Made by a program: the position numbers and the translations under genes. DNA of 64,000 nucleotides from Flaviaesturariibacter aridisoli. GTDB taxonomy: Bacteria > Bacteroidota > Bacteroidia > Chitinophagales > Chitinophagaceae. This document shows, piece after piece, positions 1 through 9,900 of this stretch. How positions within the stretch are numbered: position 1 is the stretch's first letter; every line of letters begins with the position of its first letter. The stretch lies in assembly GCF_004343705.1 (NCBI RefSeq), contig NZ_SKFH01000029.1, forward strand, positions 18,976 to 82,975. Direction: 5' to 3'. The notes under the pieces are model-generated. The model saw only the letters and a list, made by a program, of their open reading frames with translations, did no database searches and was not told where the DNA came from.

Positions 1-412
1 AAGCGCATTCGTTGCGCGTCCTGTTCTCGACGATGTAATAATAGGTGCGGAAGCCGGGATCGTTGGGGTCGGTGCTGACGATGATCTCTTTGCCCGGCTG
101 CTCCATCGAATGGTACACCTTCATGGCGCCCTGGTAGCCGATCGAGGCCTGTGCGAGGCAGGAGTGGATCGCATTGAGCAGTTCCTGCTTTTGCTTGCCC
201 AGCTTCGCTACCGAGTCGACGCAGGTGCAGGCCCCGGCAGCGGATTCATTGAGAAACCGGGCGGTGTCGATCTTCAGCTGCGCCAGGATCTGTTTCGTTG
301 CAGCTTCATCGAGGGTGTAGGAAGTATCGCTTGTAGTAACGGTGGCCGTGGTTTGGGCGCCGACGGCACAAGAGGCGCCGAGTAGCGCCAGCAGGAGCAG
401 CTGTTTTCTCAT
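1..412 (-). CDS. Exported hypothetical protein, cut by the window edge
   Basis: An open frame runs leftward from an ATG at 412 and leaves the window without a stop, so at least 137 residues are present and the C-terminus is missing. It begins with a clear signal peptide: MRK, a Leu/Ala-rich core, and a likely cleavage site after VGAQ near residue 20. The mature part is hydrophilic with four cysteines, two of them as CTC. I recognise no family. A -7-like box (TATCTTTT, reverse strand, about 430-437) lies upstream. Probably periplasmic or secreted; function unknown. Confidence 0.7.
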   Translation of the reverse strand, partial: MRKQLLLLALLGASCAVGAQTTATVTTSDTSYTLDEAATKQILAQLKIDTARFLNESAAGACTCVDSVAKLGKQKQELLNAIHSCLAQASIGYQGAMKVYHSMEQPGKEIIVSTDPNDPGFRTYYYIVENRTRNECA

Positions 413-506
413 TACATGCAGTTTAGATGGAAAAGATAATTCATTCCGGCCATTCCTGAAGCGCAGGCCGTGCTGCTTATTGTATTCGCTGATTGCTGCG
501 GATGGC

Positions 507-1088
507 CTACCAGCGGGCTGATGCGCCCCCGCCTTGCCGGGGCCGGCGGGTCCGTCGCTGTTGCTGCCGGTATTCGATGATGCGCTCTTGCTGCGCCCCG
601 GCGCACCAGGGATCTTCGGCGGCGGTAGGTCCCCACTCGCTGCCGGTGTAATGATCTTGCTCGTAGTGATCGTGGTAGTACTTGCTGCCGATGCCGTAGT
701 ACACGCCGTTGCGGGTATGCATCTCGCGGTAGCGTTTTTTATAAACGGCGGCCCAGAGGCAGAACCCGGCCGCGCCGCCAAAGATGACGATGCGGGCGAG
801 CAGCCACATGCGGTCGTTGTAGCGCTTTTCACCGGGCGTAAAGCCGTCCGCATCGCGGGGCTCTTCCTTTTGGCTTACAGCGATCACGGTCCCGACGCCG
901 GTTCCTTCGGGTGTCGGAATGGTGTCGCTACCTTCGGTGACCACGTTTTCCCAGCCTTCCGGGTGCTCACCCGCCATCACCTGGTCGATGACGCGGTTGA
1001 GGGAGTCGTTGCTGATGGAGGATTGCGCGCGGGTATTCGCCGCGTAAAGCAGCAGCAGGAGCAGGATGGCGTTACGAAGGAAGGTCAT
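507..1088 (-). CDS. Membrane-anchored hypothetical protein
   Basis: Encodes 193 aa. I chose the ATG at 1088 because it is followed at once by a hydrophobic signal segment (MTFLRN then a Leu-rich run, ANTRAQ); longer in-frame starts would only add basic sequence from the upstream gene. A second hydrophobic stretch near residues 100-120 (LLARIVIFGGAAGFCLW) is a likely membrane helix, followed by a basic Tyr/His/Arg-rich cytoplasmic tail. It overlaps the upstream membrane-protein gene by 17 bp, so the two are probably co-translated. No family recognised. Confidence 0.65.
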   Translation of the reverse strand: MTFLRNAILLLLLLYAANTRAQSSISNDSLNRVIDQVMAGEHPEGWENVVTEGSDTIPTPEGTGVGTVIAVSQKEEPRDADGFTPGEKRYNDRMWLLARIVIFGGAAGFCLWAAVYKKRYREMHTRNGVYYGIGSKYYHDHYEQDHYTGSEWGPTAAEDPWCAGAQQERIIEYRQQQRRTRRPRQGGGASARW

Positions 1089-1488
1089 GCGGGTTGGTTT
1101 TCGGCCGGAGCATCCAGTAGTGCCGCCACATGCGCAGCGCCACGGCCAGGCTAAAGATAGCCGAAAGGATCCCAGCCTGCGCAAAGGGGTTCCCGGAAAG
1201 ATACACGCCGAAAAGCCGCAGCACGGCCCCGATAAGAAAGGCCGCGATGAGGATCATCGGGGGCATGATGACCAGGTATTCGGTGGCTACCTTGCCGGTT
1301 ACGAAGTGCTGCAGGATAAAGAAGAGATAGGTGGCCAGCAGGGTGCCGCCGATCAGGTTGCGCATCGTATAGCCGAGGGCATCAGGACTGTCCTCGGGCG
1401 TGTTGGTGGCGTAGCGGACGAGGAAGTACAGCGCGATGGCGTAGGCGGCGCAAAGCAGGAAAAAGAAGAGGGTTCGGGCTCCTTTCAT
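1072..1488 (-). CDS. Small polytopic membrane protein, unknown function
   Basis: Encodes 138 aa from the ATG at 1488. Four hydrophobic helices are visible at about residues 5-27, 43-65, 68-93 and 104-122, with a basic C-terminal tail. There is no signal peptide and no family motif that I can name. The frame extends upstream to 1776, but that part lies antisense to the aldehyde dehydrogenase and is not credible. A weak promoter box (TACCTTG) lies 5 nt before the start. The gene is divergent from the aldehyde dehydrogenase and overlaps the next minus-strand gene. Confidence 0.7.
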   Translation of the reverse strand: MKGARTLFFFLLCAAYAIALYFLVRYATNTPEDSPDALGYTMRNLIGGTLLATYLFFILQHFVTGKVATEYLVIMPPMILIAAFLIGAVLRLFGVYLSGNPFAQAGILSAIFSLAVALRMWRHYWMLRPKTNPHDLPS

Positions 1489-1551
1489 GGGCGCAAGGTA
1501 CGCAAAGCGGGGCAGGCCTGTTCCGGCAGCATCTTTGCACAAATCCCCGCC

Positions 1552-3156
1552 ATGAACAACGGCCAACCCGCGACTGATATCAATGCCGTGCTCGAAGCTT
1601 CTTTTGCGGCCTTCGGAGCCTACCGTGAGCGCAGCCTCGCCGACCGCGCCGCCTTTCTGGAAGGCATCGCCGGAGAGCTGGAGCGCGCTGCGGATGCCAT
1701 AATCGAGACGGCCGCCCGCGAAACGCACCTGGCGCCGGAGCGCCTGCGTACCGAGCTGCAGCGGACGCAGTGGCAATTGTATTCCTACGGCCAGGCCTGT
1801 AAGGAAGGTGCCTGGCTGGATATCCGCATCGATACACCAGGAAGAGGTGCCGGTTTCCGGTCTCCGGTTTCCAGTTCAGAAACGACAAAGACCAACGCCA
1901 AAAATGTGAAGCCGGAATCCGGAAACCAGCAACCCGAAACCGACGATCGGAAACCGGAAACCGCAAGCTGGAAACAGCATGCCCGCCAGAACGACCTGCG
2001 CAAGATGCTCGTGCCCCTGGGTCCGGTTGTGGTCTTTGGCGCTTCGAACTTTCCTTTCGCTTACAGTACTGCCGGTGGCGACACGGCCTGCGCGCTGGCG
2101 GCGGGCTGCCCCGTGATCGTAAAGGCCCACCCGGCACATGCGGCCACCTCGCGGCTCGTGGCCGAAGCGGTGGTCCGCGCCGCCCGCATGCAGGGCCTGC
2201 CCGAAGCGGTATTCCAGCACGTGGCGGGCGACCTTGCCGAAGGGCAGGCGCTCGTGCAGCACCCGCTCACCCGCGCTGTGGGTTTTACCGGCTCGCTGGC
2301 GGGCGGTCGTGCCCTGTTCGACCTCGCCAACGCCCGTCCGGAGCCCATCCCCGTGTTCGCGGAAATGGGCTCGGTCAACCCCGTATTTCTACTGCCCGGC
2401 TACGTGGCGGAAAATACCGAAGCGCTCGCGAAGCAGCTGGTGGCGTCGTTCACCGCGTCGGTGGGCCAGATGTGCACCAACCCGGGTCTGCTGATCGGGA
2501 TCGAAGGGGAGTCGCTCAGCGCCCTGCAAAAGGCCATGGTTCACGAACTGGCCGTGGTGCCGCCGGCGGAAATGCTCCACCCCGGCATCGCCAAAGCCTT
2601 TCAGCACAAGCGCGCTGGCGCCCTCGATGTACAAGGTGTGAAAGTAGCCGGCACGCTTTCCTGCCCCGTCGGGCGCAACGAAAGCATCCCGACGCTGGCT
2701 ACCGTGTCGGGCGACGACTTCCTGGCCAACCCGCTGTTGCAGGAAGAAGTGTTCGGTCCCTATTCGCTGCTGGTGCGCTGCCGCGACGAGGCGCAGTTGC
2801 TGGAAGTGGCACGTAGCCTCAAAGGGCAACTCACGACCACCATCATCGCCACGGAAAACGAACTGGCTGCCTGCGCCGGGCTCTTGCCGCTGTTGCATGA
2901 GCGCTGCGGCCGGCTGGTGCGCAACGGAGTGCCGACGGGTGTGGAAGTAGTGCCGGCCATGATGCATGGCGGGCCCTATCCCGCCACAACCGACAGCCGC
3001 TTTACCGCCGTGGGTGCCGATGGTATCCGCCGCTTTGCGCGGCCACTGTGCTACCAGAACTGGGAAGAGGCTTTGCTGCCACGAGAGCTGCAGTCCGCCA
3101 ACCCGCTGGGCCTGTGGCGCACCGTGAACGGCGTGCAGACCCGAGATGCGGTTTAG
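1552..3156 (+). CDS. Aldehyde dehydrogenase, ketoglutaric-semialdehyde-dehydrogenase-like
   Basis: Encodes 534 aa. An NAD(P)-dependent aldehyde dehydrogenase most like the alpha-ketoglutaric semialdehyde (2,5-dioxovalerate) dehydrogenase group, which acts at the end of non-phosphorylated pentose or uronate breakdown. Visible features are the cofactor region FGASNFPFAYSTAGGDTA (about 162-180), the general base Glu271 in FAEMGS and the catalytic Cys308 in GQMCTNPG. The ATG at 1552 gives the normal family N-terminus. Odd feature: residues about 100-143 are a polar Pro/Glu/Lys/Thr-rich insertion encoded by a short-unit repeat element (1851-1979) that keeps the frame. The exact substrate cannot be read from sequence. 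Confidence 0.9.
   Translation: MNNGQPATDINAVLEASFAAFGAYRERSLADRAAFLEGIAGELERAADAIIETAARETHLAPERLRTELQRTQWQLYSYGQACKEGAWLDIRIDTPGRGAGFRSPVSSSETTKTNAKNVKPESGNQQPETDDRKPETASWKQHARQNDLRKMLVPLGPVVVFGASNFPFAYSTAGGDTACALAAGCPVIVKAHPAHAATSRLVAEAVVRAARMQGLPEAVFQHVAGDLAEGQALVQHPLTRAVGFTGSLAGGRALFDLANARPEPIPVFAEMGSVNPVFLLPGYVAENTEALAKQLVASFTASVGQMCTNPGLLIGIEGESLSALQKAMVHELAVVPPAEMLHPGIAKAFQHKRAGALDVQGVKVAGTLSCPVGRNESIPTLATVSGDDFLANPLLQEEVFGPYSLLVRCRDEAQLLEVARSLKGQLTTTIIATENELAACAGLLPLLHERCGRLVRNGVPTGVEVVPAMMHGGPYPATTDSRFTAVGADGIRRFARPLCYQNWEEALLPRELQSANPLGLWRTVNGVQTRDAV
1851..1979. repeat. Inverted heptanucleotide-arm element inside the ALDH gene
   Basis: Left arm 1851-1878 is four 7-nt units (cggtttc, cggtctc, cggtttc, cagttca). 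Right arm 1910-1979 is ten 7-nt units of the reverse-complement type (aaccgga, aaccgac, gatcgga and so on). The spacer is 31 nt. The element lies wholly within the open reading frame and contains no in-frame stop. Same architecture as the other arm elements in this window. Confidence 0.75.
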
Positions 3157-3356
3157 AAAAAGAAAACCGCTTACAGCGGGGCAGGCTTCGGACCGGCAAG
3201 CGGGAGCCGCAGGTGGTTATGGTTTCTTATGATTTTGCGGACGCACGCTTGGCTCGAGTAGCTCACCATGAGGTTTGTGGCTTGAGCGAAGTCGAAGGCT
3301 GCGTTAATCTTAAGAATCATATCAGATCTGCTTTCTTTCTCTCTCCTGTTCCTGTT

Positions 3357-3364
3357 TACTTTTG
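3357..3364 (+). promoter_or_regulatory. -7 promoter box of bshC
   Basis: TACTTTTG fits the Bacteroidota housekeeping -7 consensus TAnnTTTG exactly. Only GGCC separates it from the bshC ATG at 3369, so transcription should start at or next to the start codon (leaderless mRNA). Confidence 0.6.
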
Positions 3365-3368
3365 GGCC

Positions 3369-4985
3369 ATGTTTACTGCCGATACGGTTGCTTACGCCGC
3401 TACAAACCAGTTTTCCCGCATCGTGACGGATTACCTTGCCGGCGCCGAAACCCTGGCGCCTTTTTACACGCACCGTCCGGACGTGGAGGGGCTGAAAGCC
3501 GCCCTGGAAGCGCGCAAGGCGGCACCCGGGCATCGCGCGGTACTCGTGGAAGCCCTGCGCCGCCAGTATGCATCAACGTTTTCCAAAGAGGCCGTGTCGG
3601 CCAACATCGAAGCCCTGCTCGACGAGCGCACGTTTACCGTGACCACGGCGCACCAGCCCAACCTGCTCAGCGGGCCCCTGTACTTCGTGTACAAGATCCT
3701 GCACGCCATCCGGCTCGCTACGCAGCTGGAAAAAGACCTTCCCGGTCATCGCTTTGTGCCGGTATTCTATATGGGCTCCGAAGACGCCGACCTGGCCGAG
3801 CTCAATCATTTCACGGTGCAGGGCAAACGCTATGTGTGGAATACACAGCAAACCGGCGCCGTAGGCCGCATGCGGATTGACAAGCAGTTGCTGTCGTTGC
3901 TCACGGAGCTCGAAGGGCAGCTCGCTGTGGCCCCGAAAGGAGCGGAGCTGATGGCGCTGTTGCGCCGCTGCTATACCGAAGGACGCAGCATCCAGGACGC
4001 TACGTTTGCATGGGTGCACGAACTGTTCGGACGCTACGGCCTCGTAGTGCTGATTGCCGACGATCCATCGCTCAAGGCGCTGATGAAGCCTGTGTTCGAG
4101 GCCGACCTGTTCCGGCAGGAAGCCGCGGGCATCGTAGCCGCCACTTCGGAGCGCCTGCAGGCACATTACAACGTGCAGGCGCATCCGCGTGAGATCAACC
4201 TGTTTTACCTGAAAGACGATATCCGTGCCCGCATTGAACAGCGTGGCGACGAGTTCTTTGTTGTCGGCACCGACATCCGGTTTTCCGCAACGGAAATGCT
4301 TGCCGAGCTCGAAAGCCATCCTGAACGCTTCAGCCCGAACGTGATCCTGCGCGGGCTCTACCAGGAAACGATCCTGCCAAACGTGGCCTTTATCGGCGGC
4401 GGCGGCGAGCTCGCTTACTGGCTGCAGCTGAAAGAGCTCTTTGCCCATTACGCGGTTCCTTTCCCGGCACTGGTGCTGCGCAATTCCTTCCTGCTCCTCG
4501 ACGAGCGGCAGCAGGAACTGGCCGCGTCGCTGCAACTTGATACGGAATCCTTGTTTCAATCGGAGCTGGATCTTATGAATCGCCACCTCAAGCTCCAGGG
4601 GCGCAAGCCGGAGCTGAATGGCGAAGTGTCGGAGCTCCGGCAGCTTTATGAAAAGCTGGCGGGCGGAGCGGTACAGATCGACGTCACGCTCGGGCGCCAT
4701 GTGGCTGCCCTGCAGGCGCGCGCGCTGAACCAGCTCGAGGCGCTGGAGAAGAAAATGCAACGGGCCGCGCGCAAAAAGGAAGATGCCACCGCGCGGCAAC
4801 TGCACAAGCTGAAGGAGCAGCTGTTTCCGAAAAACGGCTTGCAGGAACGCGTGGAGAATGTAAGCTCCTGGTACGCGCAGGAAGGGCCCGCATTCATCGA
4901 GGCTTTATTGGAACATTCGGGTGCGCTGGAGCAGCGCTTTACCGTGCTGTATCGAAGCCATTCGGCCAGCGGCCTTGCAGGGTAG
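3369..4985 (+). CDS. bshC: Bacillithiol synthase BshC (cysteine-adding enzyme)
   Basis: Encodes 538 aa, the normal BshC length. BshC is thought to catalyse the last step of bacillithiol synthesis, ligating cysteine to glucosaminyl-malate in the cytosol. Family hallmarks are [19 protein letters not shown] near residue 96, [16 protein letters not shown] near 135 and, after about 330, [21 protein letters not shown], followed by a C-terminal coiled coil rich in Leu/Gln/Lys. A perfect -7 box lies 4 nt before the ATG. The 3' end overlaps convergent purE by 47 bp. Bacillithiol serves as the main thiol in many Bacteroidota. Confidence 0.92.
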   Translation: MFTADTVAYAATNQFSRIVTDYLAGAETLAPFYTHRPDVEGLKAALEARKAAPGHRAVLVEALRRQYASTFSKEAVSANIEALLDERTFTVTTAHQPNLLSGPLYFVYKILHAIRLATQLEKDLPGHRFVPVFYMGSEDADLAELNHFTVQGKRYVWNTQQTGAVGRMRIDKQLLSLLTELEGQLAVAPKGAELMALLRRCYTEGRSIQDATFAWVHELFGRYGLVVLIADDPSLKALMKPVFEADLFRQEAAGIVAATSERLQAHYNVQAHPREINLFYLKDDIRARIEQRGDEFFVVGTDIRFSATEMLAELESHPERFSPNVILRGLYQETILPNVAFIGGGGELAYWLQLKELFAHYAVPFPALVLRNSFLLLDERQQELAASLQLDTESLFQSELDLMNRHLKLQGRKPELNGEVSELRQLYEKLAGGAVQIDVTLGRHVAALQARALNQLEALEKKMQRAARKKEDATARQLHKLKEQLFPKNGLQERVENVSSWYAQEGPAFIEALLEHSGALEQRFTVLYRSHSASGLAG

Positions 4986-5493
4986 CCACCTTCTGATTTA
5001 CCTCCGCTTCGAGCTGCAGCTTGTACTCGGCCATCCTGTTTCCGACCGTTTCATCGAAGGCGCCGATCAGCTGCGCGGCAAGTATGCCGGCATTCTTGGC
5101 CGCGTTGAGCGCCACCGTGGCCACAGGCACCCCGTTGGGCATTTGCAGAATGGAGAGCACCGAGTCCCACCCGTCGATTGAATTGGAAGATTTGATCGGC
5201 ACGCCGATCACCGGGAGCGGCGTGAGGGAGGCCACCATCCCGGGCAGGTGCGCGGCGCCACCGGCCCCTGCGATGATCACCTTCAATCCGCGCCCACGCG
5301 CACCCTGCGCATATTGAAACATGCGCTGTGGCGTCCGGTGCGCCGATACGACCGTCAGCTCAAAGTCGATCCCGAATTGCTGCAGGATGTCCGCCGCTGC
5401 CTGCATTACCGGCAGGTCGGAGTCGGAACCCATGATGATGCCAACGAGGGCCGTTTGTTGCTGGTGGTTTGTAGTTGGTGGTTGGGTGTTCAT
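4939..5493 (-). CDS. purE: PurE, N5-carboxyaminoimidazole ribonucleotide mutase
   Basis: Encodes 184 aa. It converts N5-CAIR to CAIR in purine synthesis, working after PurK (encoded at 11306-12430). Diagnostic motifs are [10 protein letters not shown] (19-28), VVSAHRTP with His52, [11 protein letters not shown] and GVPIKSSN. The first 13 residues ([13 protein letters not shown]) are polar, are not part of the usual PurE fold, and are encoded by a heptanucleotide repeat arm at 5453-5493. The only other in-frame ATG would delete part of the substrate-binding loop, so 5493 is kept. Its last 47 bp overlap bshC on the other strand. Confidence 0.92.
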   Translation of the reverse strand: MNTQPPTTNHQQQTALVGIIMGSDSDLPVMQAAADILQQFGIDFELTVVSAHRTPQRMFQYAQGARGRGLKVIIAGAGGAAHLPGMVASLTPLPVIGVPIKSSNSIDGWDSVLSILQMPNGVPVATVALNAAKNAGILAAQLIGAFDETVGNRMAEYKLQLEAEVNQKVATLQGRWPNGFDTAR

Positions 5494-5578
5494 ATTCGAT
5501 CAGGTTGACTGGTGCCTAAACTTCCTGCAAGATCGATCGAAAGAACTACAAACCACACACTTCGAACTACAAACTTGT
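5453..5578. repeat. Inverted heptanucleotide-arm element at the purE start
   Basis: Left arm 5453-5493 is built of 7-nt units (gtttgtt, gctggtg, gtttgta, gttggtg, gttgggt) and forms the first codons of purE. Right arm 5544-5578 is the reverse-complement type (aactaca, aaccaca, cacttcg, aactaca, aacttgt). The 50-nt spacer should hold the purE promoter region, and the right arm reaches almost to the stop codon of the efflux channel gene at 5580. Confidence 0.7.
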
Positions 5579-5579
5579 T

Positions 5580-6902
5580 CTACCGGACAATGTCTCCACG
5601 CAGCTGCATCAGTTGGATCTCCGACAGCTTCGTGTTGTAGCGGGCCTGGATGATGCGGAATTGCGCGTCGGAAAGGTTTTGCTCTGCCGTGCGCAGCTCA
5701 ATGAAGTTGGTCACACCAAGACGGTAGCGCTCGCGCACGATGCCGAGGTTTTCGCGCACGAGGGCCATGTTCTGCTCTTCGAGCTTCAGGGTGCGGCGCG
5801 CGGCGTCATAGGTAACGTAGGCGGCGCTGATACCGGCCTGTATGTTCGACAGGTCGCGCTGGTAGGTAAGCTGTTGGTAGTCCATCTCGGCCTGTGCCAG
5901 CTGGATGTTGCGGCGTACGGAAAAGCCGTTGAACAGGGGAATGGTGGCGGTCAGTCCGTAGTTGAGCCCGGAGTTGCGGTTCAGCACCGGCTGGGTGATT
6001 TCGTTGACCACCGAGCCGCTTTTGGCGCGGTTGAAGTTATAGGCTGACGTGAAGGAAACCGTGGGCCAGCGGCTGGCGCGGGCATCGCGAAGCGTGAGCT
6101 CCGCGAGGCGGATGTTGGCACGGCCCAGCTGCAGGCGCGGGTTCACCTGGTCGAGCCCGCTGCGGGCGGAATCGAGGAGGATGTTTTCGTTGAACGTGAT
6201 CACCGTATCGGCCACCTGCACGGGCGCCGGCTGGCCGTTGTTGAACAGGTAACCGAGCTGCGCGCGGTACACGTCGAGCTGGCCCTGCTGCGCCAGCAGG
6301 TTGCTGCGCTGGGCATTGACGTCGATCTGCGCCTGCAGCACGTCGGGCTTTACGCCGGTGCCGATGTCGAATTTGTACTGGGAAATGCGCAGGCGGTCGC
6401 TGGCCAGTGCGATGCTTTCCTGGAGCGCCTTGATCTGTTCCTGCTGGCGCACGATGCCATAGTAATTGCGCATCACGTCGGCCACGGTGCTGACCACCTG
6501 GTTGCGGATCTGCAACTCGCCCACGCGCAGCAATTCATTCACCCGGTCGTGGGCAATGAACATGCGGAAGCCGTCGAACAGCGTCCAGTTCAGGTTGACG
6601 GAGGTATTGAGCGTAGTCTGCTGCACCTTGCCGCCGCGTGTTTGCCCGTTTTTAAGCTCCTGCAGCTGCCGCGCGTTGTTTACGATGAGGCTGCCCTGGG
6701 CGTTGACCGTGGGCAGGAAGGAATATTTGACGTACGACTGGTTGATGGCGGCCACGGTGGAGTCGTTCCGTGACAGCTGGATGTCGTAGTTGTTCTGCAG
6801 GGCGATGGCGATGGCCTCTTCGAGGGTCAAAGGGTGCTCCTGGCCGAAGGCCGCGCCGCCGCTGCACAGGAAAAGGGCTACAATCAGTTTCTTCATAGTC
6901 AT
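5580..6902 (-). CDS. TolC-family outer-membrane efflux channel
   Basis: Encodes 440 aa, normal for the family. It is the outer-membrane and periplasmic duct of the tripartite RND efflux system encoded just upstream. There is a signal peptide (MKKLIVALFLCSGGAAFGQ), and the typical opening LTLEEAIAIALQNNYDIQLSR is followed by two internally similar halves of long Gln/Ala-rich helices (LRxAxANLxLAE-type). The start at 6902 overlaps the pump stop as TGATG, implying coupled translation; a second ATG at 6896 is the alternative. It is the last gene of the efflux operon. Confidence 0.9.
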   Translation of the reverse strand: MTMKKLIVALFLCSGGAAFGQEHPLTLEEAIAIALQNNYDIQLSRNDSTVAAINQSYVKYSFLPTVNAQGSLIVNNARQLQELKNGQTRGGKVQQTTLNTSVNLNWTLFDGFRMFIAHDRVNELLRVGELQIRNQVVSTVADVMRNYYGIVRQQEQIKALQESIALASDRLRISQYKFDIGTGVKPDVLQAQIDVNAQRSNLLAQQGQLDVYRAQLGYLFNNGQPAPVQVADTVITFNENILLDSARSGLDQVNPRLQLGRANIRLAELTLRDARASRWPTVSFTSAYNFNRAKSGSVVNEITQPVLNRNSGLNYGLTATIPLFNGFSVRRNIQLAQAEMDYQQLTYQRDLSNIQAGISAAYVTYDAARRTLKLEEQNMALVRENLGIVRERYRLGVTNFIELRTAEQNLSDAQFRIIQARYNTKLSEIQLMQLRGDIVR

Positions 6903-9900
6903 CAATGCACGGTTTGAGTCGTCGCTTTCTTTTGCGCTTCTTCGTCCATCAGGTCGAGGGTGTTGCGCTTTTTCTCGCTGGAAAGGAAGGTATAAATCGC
7001 AGGCACCACGAAGAGGGTGAAGATGAGGGAGATCATGATGCCGCCTACGATCACGATGCCCAGCGGGATGCGGCTCGTGGCGGCGGCGCCCAGCGACAGG
7101 GCGATGGGCAATGCGCCCAGCGCCATGGCCAGGCTCGTCATCAGGATCGGGCGCAGGCGCTGCTGGGCGGCGTGGATGGCCGCTTCCAGTTTGTTCATAC
7201 CTGCCAGGCGGCTTTGGTTGGCGAATTCGACGATCAGGATACCGTTCTTCACCACCAGGCCAATGAGCATGATGATGCCGATCTGCGAGAAGATGTTGAT
7301 CGTTTGCCCGAAGATCCACAACGACAACAGGGCGCCGGCGCCGGCCAGCGGGATCGTGGTCATGATCGTGAGCGGGTCGATGAAGCTCTCGAACTGCGCC
7401 GCAAGGATGAGGAAGATGAGGCCCACGGCCAGCAGCAGCGCAAAGCCGATACCGCCGGAGCTTTCCACGTAGTCGCGCGAAGTGCCGCTCAGTGCCGTCT
7501 GGAACGTCGGGTCGAGCAGGTGGCCGGCGATGCGCTGCATTTCCTTGATGCCGTCGCCAAGGGTTTGCCCCGGTGCCAGTCCCGCCGAAATGGTGGCCGA
7601 CTTAAAACGGTTGAAGTGGTAGATGGTCGAAGGTGTGGTGGCTTCTTCGATGCTTACCAGGTTGTCGAGCGAGACCATCTGGCCGCTTTTGCTCCGGACA
7701 AACAGGTTGCGCAGGTCGCTGGGATCGTCGCGGTCGGCGCGCTCCACCTGGCCCATCACCTGGTATTGCTTGCCGCGCATCGTGAAATAACCGAGGCGCT
7801 GGTTGGAAAGCGCGAGCTGCAGGGTGCGCGATACGTCTTCCACGCTTACCCCTAATTCATTCGCCTTGAGTCGGTCTACGGTGATGCGGAGCTCCGGTTT
7901 ATTGAACTTCAGGTCGGCGTCCACCTGCTGCAGGACCGTGCTTTTATTGGCTTCCTCCAGGAAACGCGGGAGAACCTGCGCCAGCTTGTCGAAGTCGTTG
8001 TTCTGGACCACGAACTGCACCGGCTGTCCGCCGCGGCGGTTCACGGCAATGGTTTGCTCTTCGATGGCCACCACGCGGCCTTCATTGAATTTGCCGAGAT
8101 TTTTATTCACCATCGCCACGATCTCCTTCTGCGAACGCGAGCGATCGGTCGGGTCTACCAGCGCCACGCGCACGAAGCCCGAGTTGGTGGCGCCGCTGGC
8201 GAAGCCGGGAGCCGTCAGCGACAGGATCGTGTTCTTTTCCGGAACGGAGTCGAGCATGAAGTCGCTGAGACGGTTGATATAGCGGTCCATGTAATCGTAC
8301 GAGGTGCCTTCGGGGGCGGACACCTGGAGGCGAAACTGGCTGCGGTCTTCCATCGGCGCCAGCTCGGAGGGAAGGGTCATCCAGAGCCAGACCGCGATAC
8401 CCGCGGCGGCTGCTACGATGAACCAGGCCACAAAGCGCACGCGGATAAAACCGCGTACGGCGCGGCCGTAGCTGCGCTCCATCCACTGGAAGAAAGGTTC
8501 CGTTTTACGGTAAAACCAGCCGTGGTTGTGGAGCGTGTCGGCACGGGTCAGCTTGACGTTGAGCACGGGTGTCAGCGTCAGCGATACGAACGCGGATATC
8601 AGCACGGCGCCCGCCACTACGATGCCGAACTCCCGGAAGAGACGGCCCACAAAACCTTGGATGAAGATGATCGGGAGAAACACAAACGCGAGCGTGATGG
8701 AGGTGGAGATCACCGCGAAGTAGATCTCCTTGGAGCCCTCCAGTGCCGCACGCCACTTGTCCATACCCTGCTCCATCTTCTTAAAAATGTTTTCCGTCAC
8801 CACGATGCCGTCATCCACCACGAGGCCCGTGGCCAGCACGATGCCGAGCAGCGTCAGCACGTTGATGGTAAAGCCGCAGACGTACATGATAAAGAAGGCG
8901 CCGATGAGCGATACGGGTATGTCGATCAGCGGGCGGAAGGCGATGGCCCAGCTGCGGAAGAAGAAGTAGATAATGAGGATCACGAGGCCCAGCGAGATGA
9001 GCAGCGTTTCTTCCACCTCGGATATGGAGCGCTTGATAAACTTCGTCTGGTCGAGGGCGATGTTGAGCGTGATATCGGCCGGCATGTCGGCCTTCAGCTG
9101 GTCGTAGCGTTTGTAGAATTCGTTTGAGATTGCCACGTAGTTGGAGCCGGGCTGGGGGATGATGGCCAGGGCGATCATCGGGATGCCGCTCTCGCGCAGC
9201 TGCGATTCTTCGTTCTCCGGGCCCAGCTGCGCTTCGGCCACGTCGGCGAGGCGCACCACCGAATTGGAATCGCTTTTCACCACTACATTGTTGAAATCCT
9301 CTTCTGTGTTGAGGCGTCCGAAAGTGCGCACCGTGAGCTCTGTGGCATTGCCCGAGATCTTACCCGAAGGCAGCTCCACGTTCTCGCGCGACAGGGCCTG
9401 CGAGACGTCGGTGGGCGTGAGGCCGTACGAGGCAAGGCGGTCGGGCTTCAGCCAGATGCGCATCGCGTAGCGCTTTTCGCCCCAGATCTGGATGGCGGAT
9501 ACGCCGGGGATCGTTTGCAGGCGCTCCACCAACACGTTGTTGGCCCACTCGGAGATCTCCAGCTGGTTGCGGGTATTGCTCTGCACCGTCATGGAGATGA
9601 TCGGGTCGGAGGAGGCGTCGGCCTTGCTCACTACCGGAGGCGCGTCGAGGTCGGCGGGCAGCTGGCGGGTGGCCTGCGACACTTTGTCGCGCACGTCGTT
9701 GGCAGCTGCTTCAAGGTCGATGCCCAGCTCGAATTCCACGTTGATATTGGAGGAGCCCGCATTGGACGAAGAGGTGATGTTCTTGATGCCCGCGATTCCG
9801 TTGATGGCCTTCTCGAGCGGCTCGGTGATCTGCGTTTCGATGATATCGGGGTTGGCGCCGCCGTAGGAGGTGCGCACGTTAATGTTGGGCGGATCGATGG

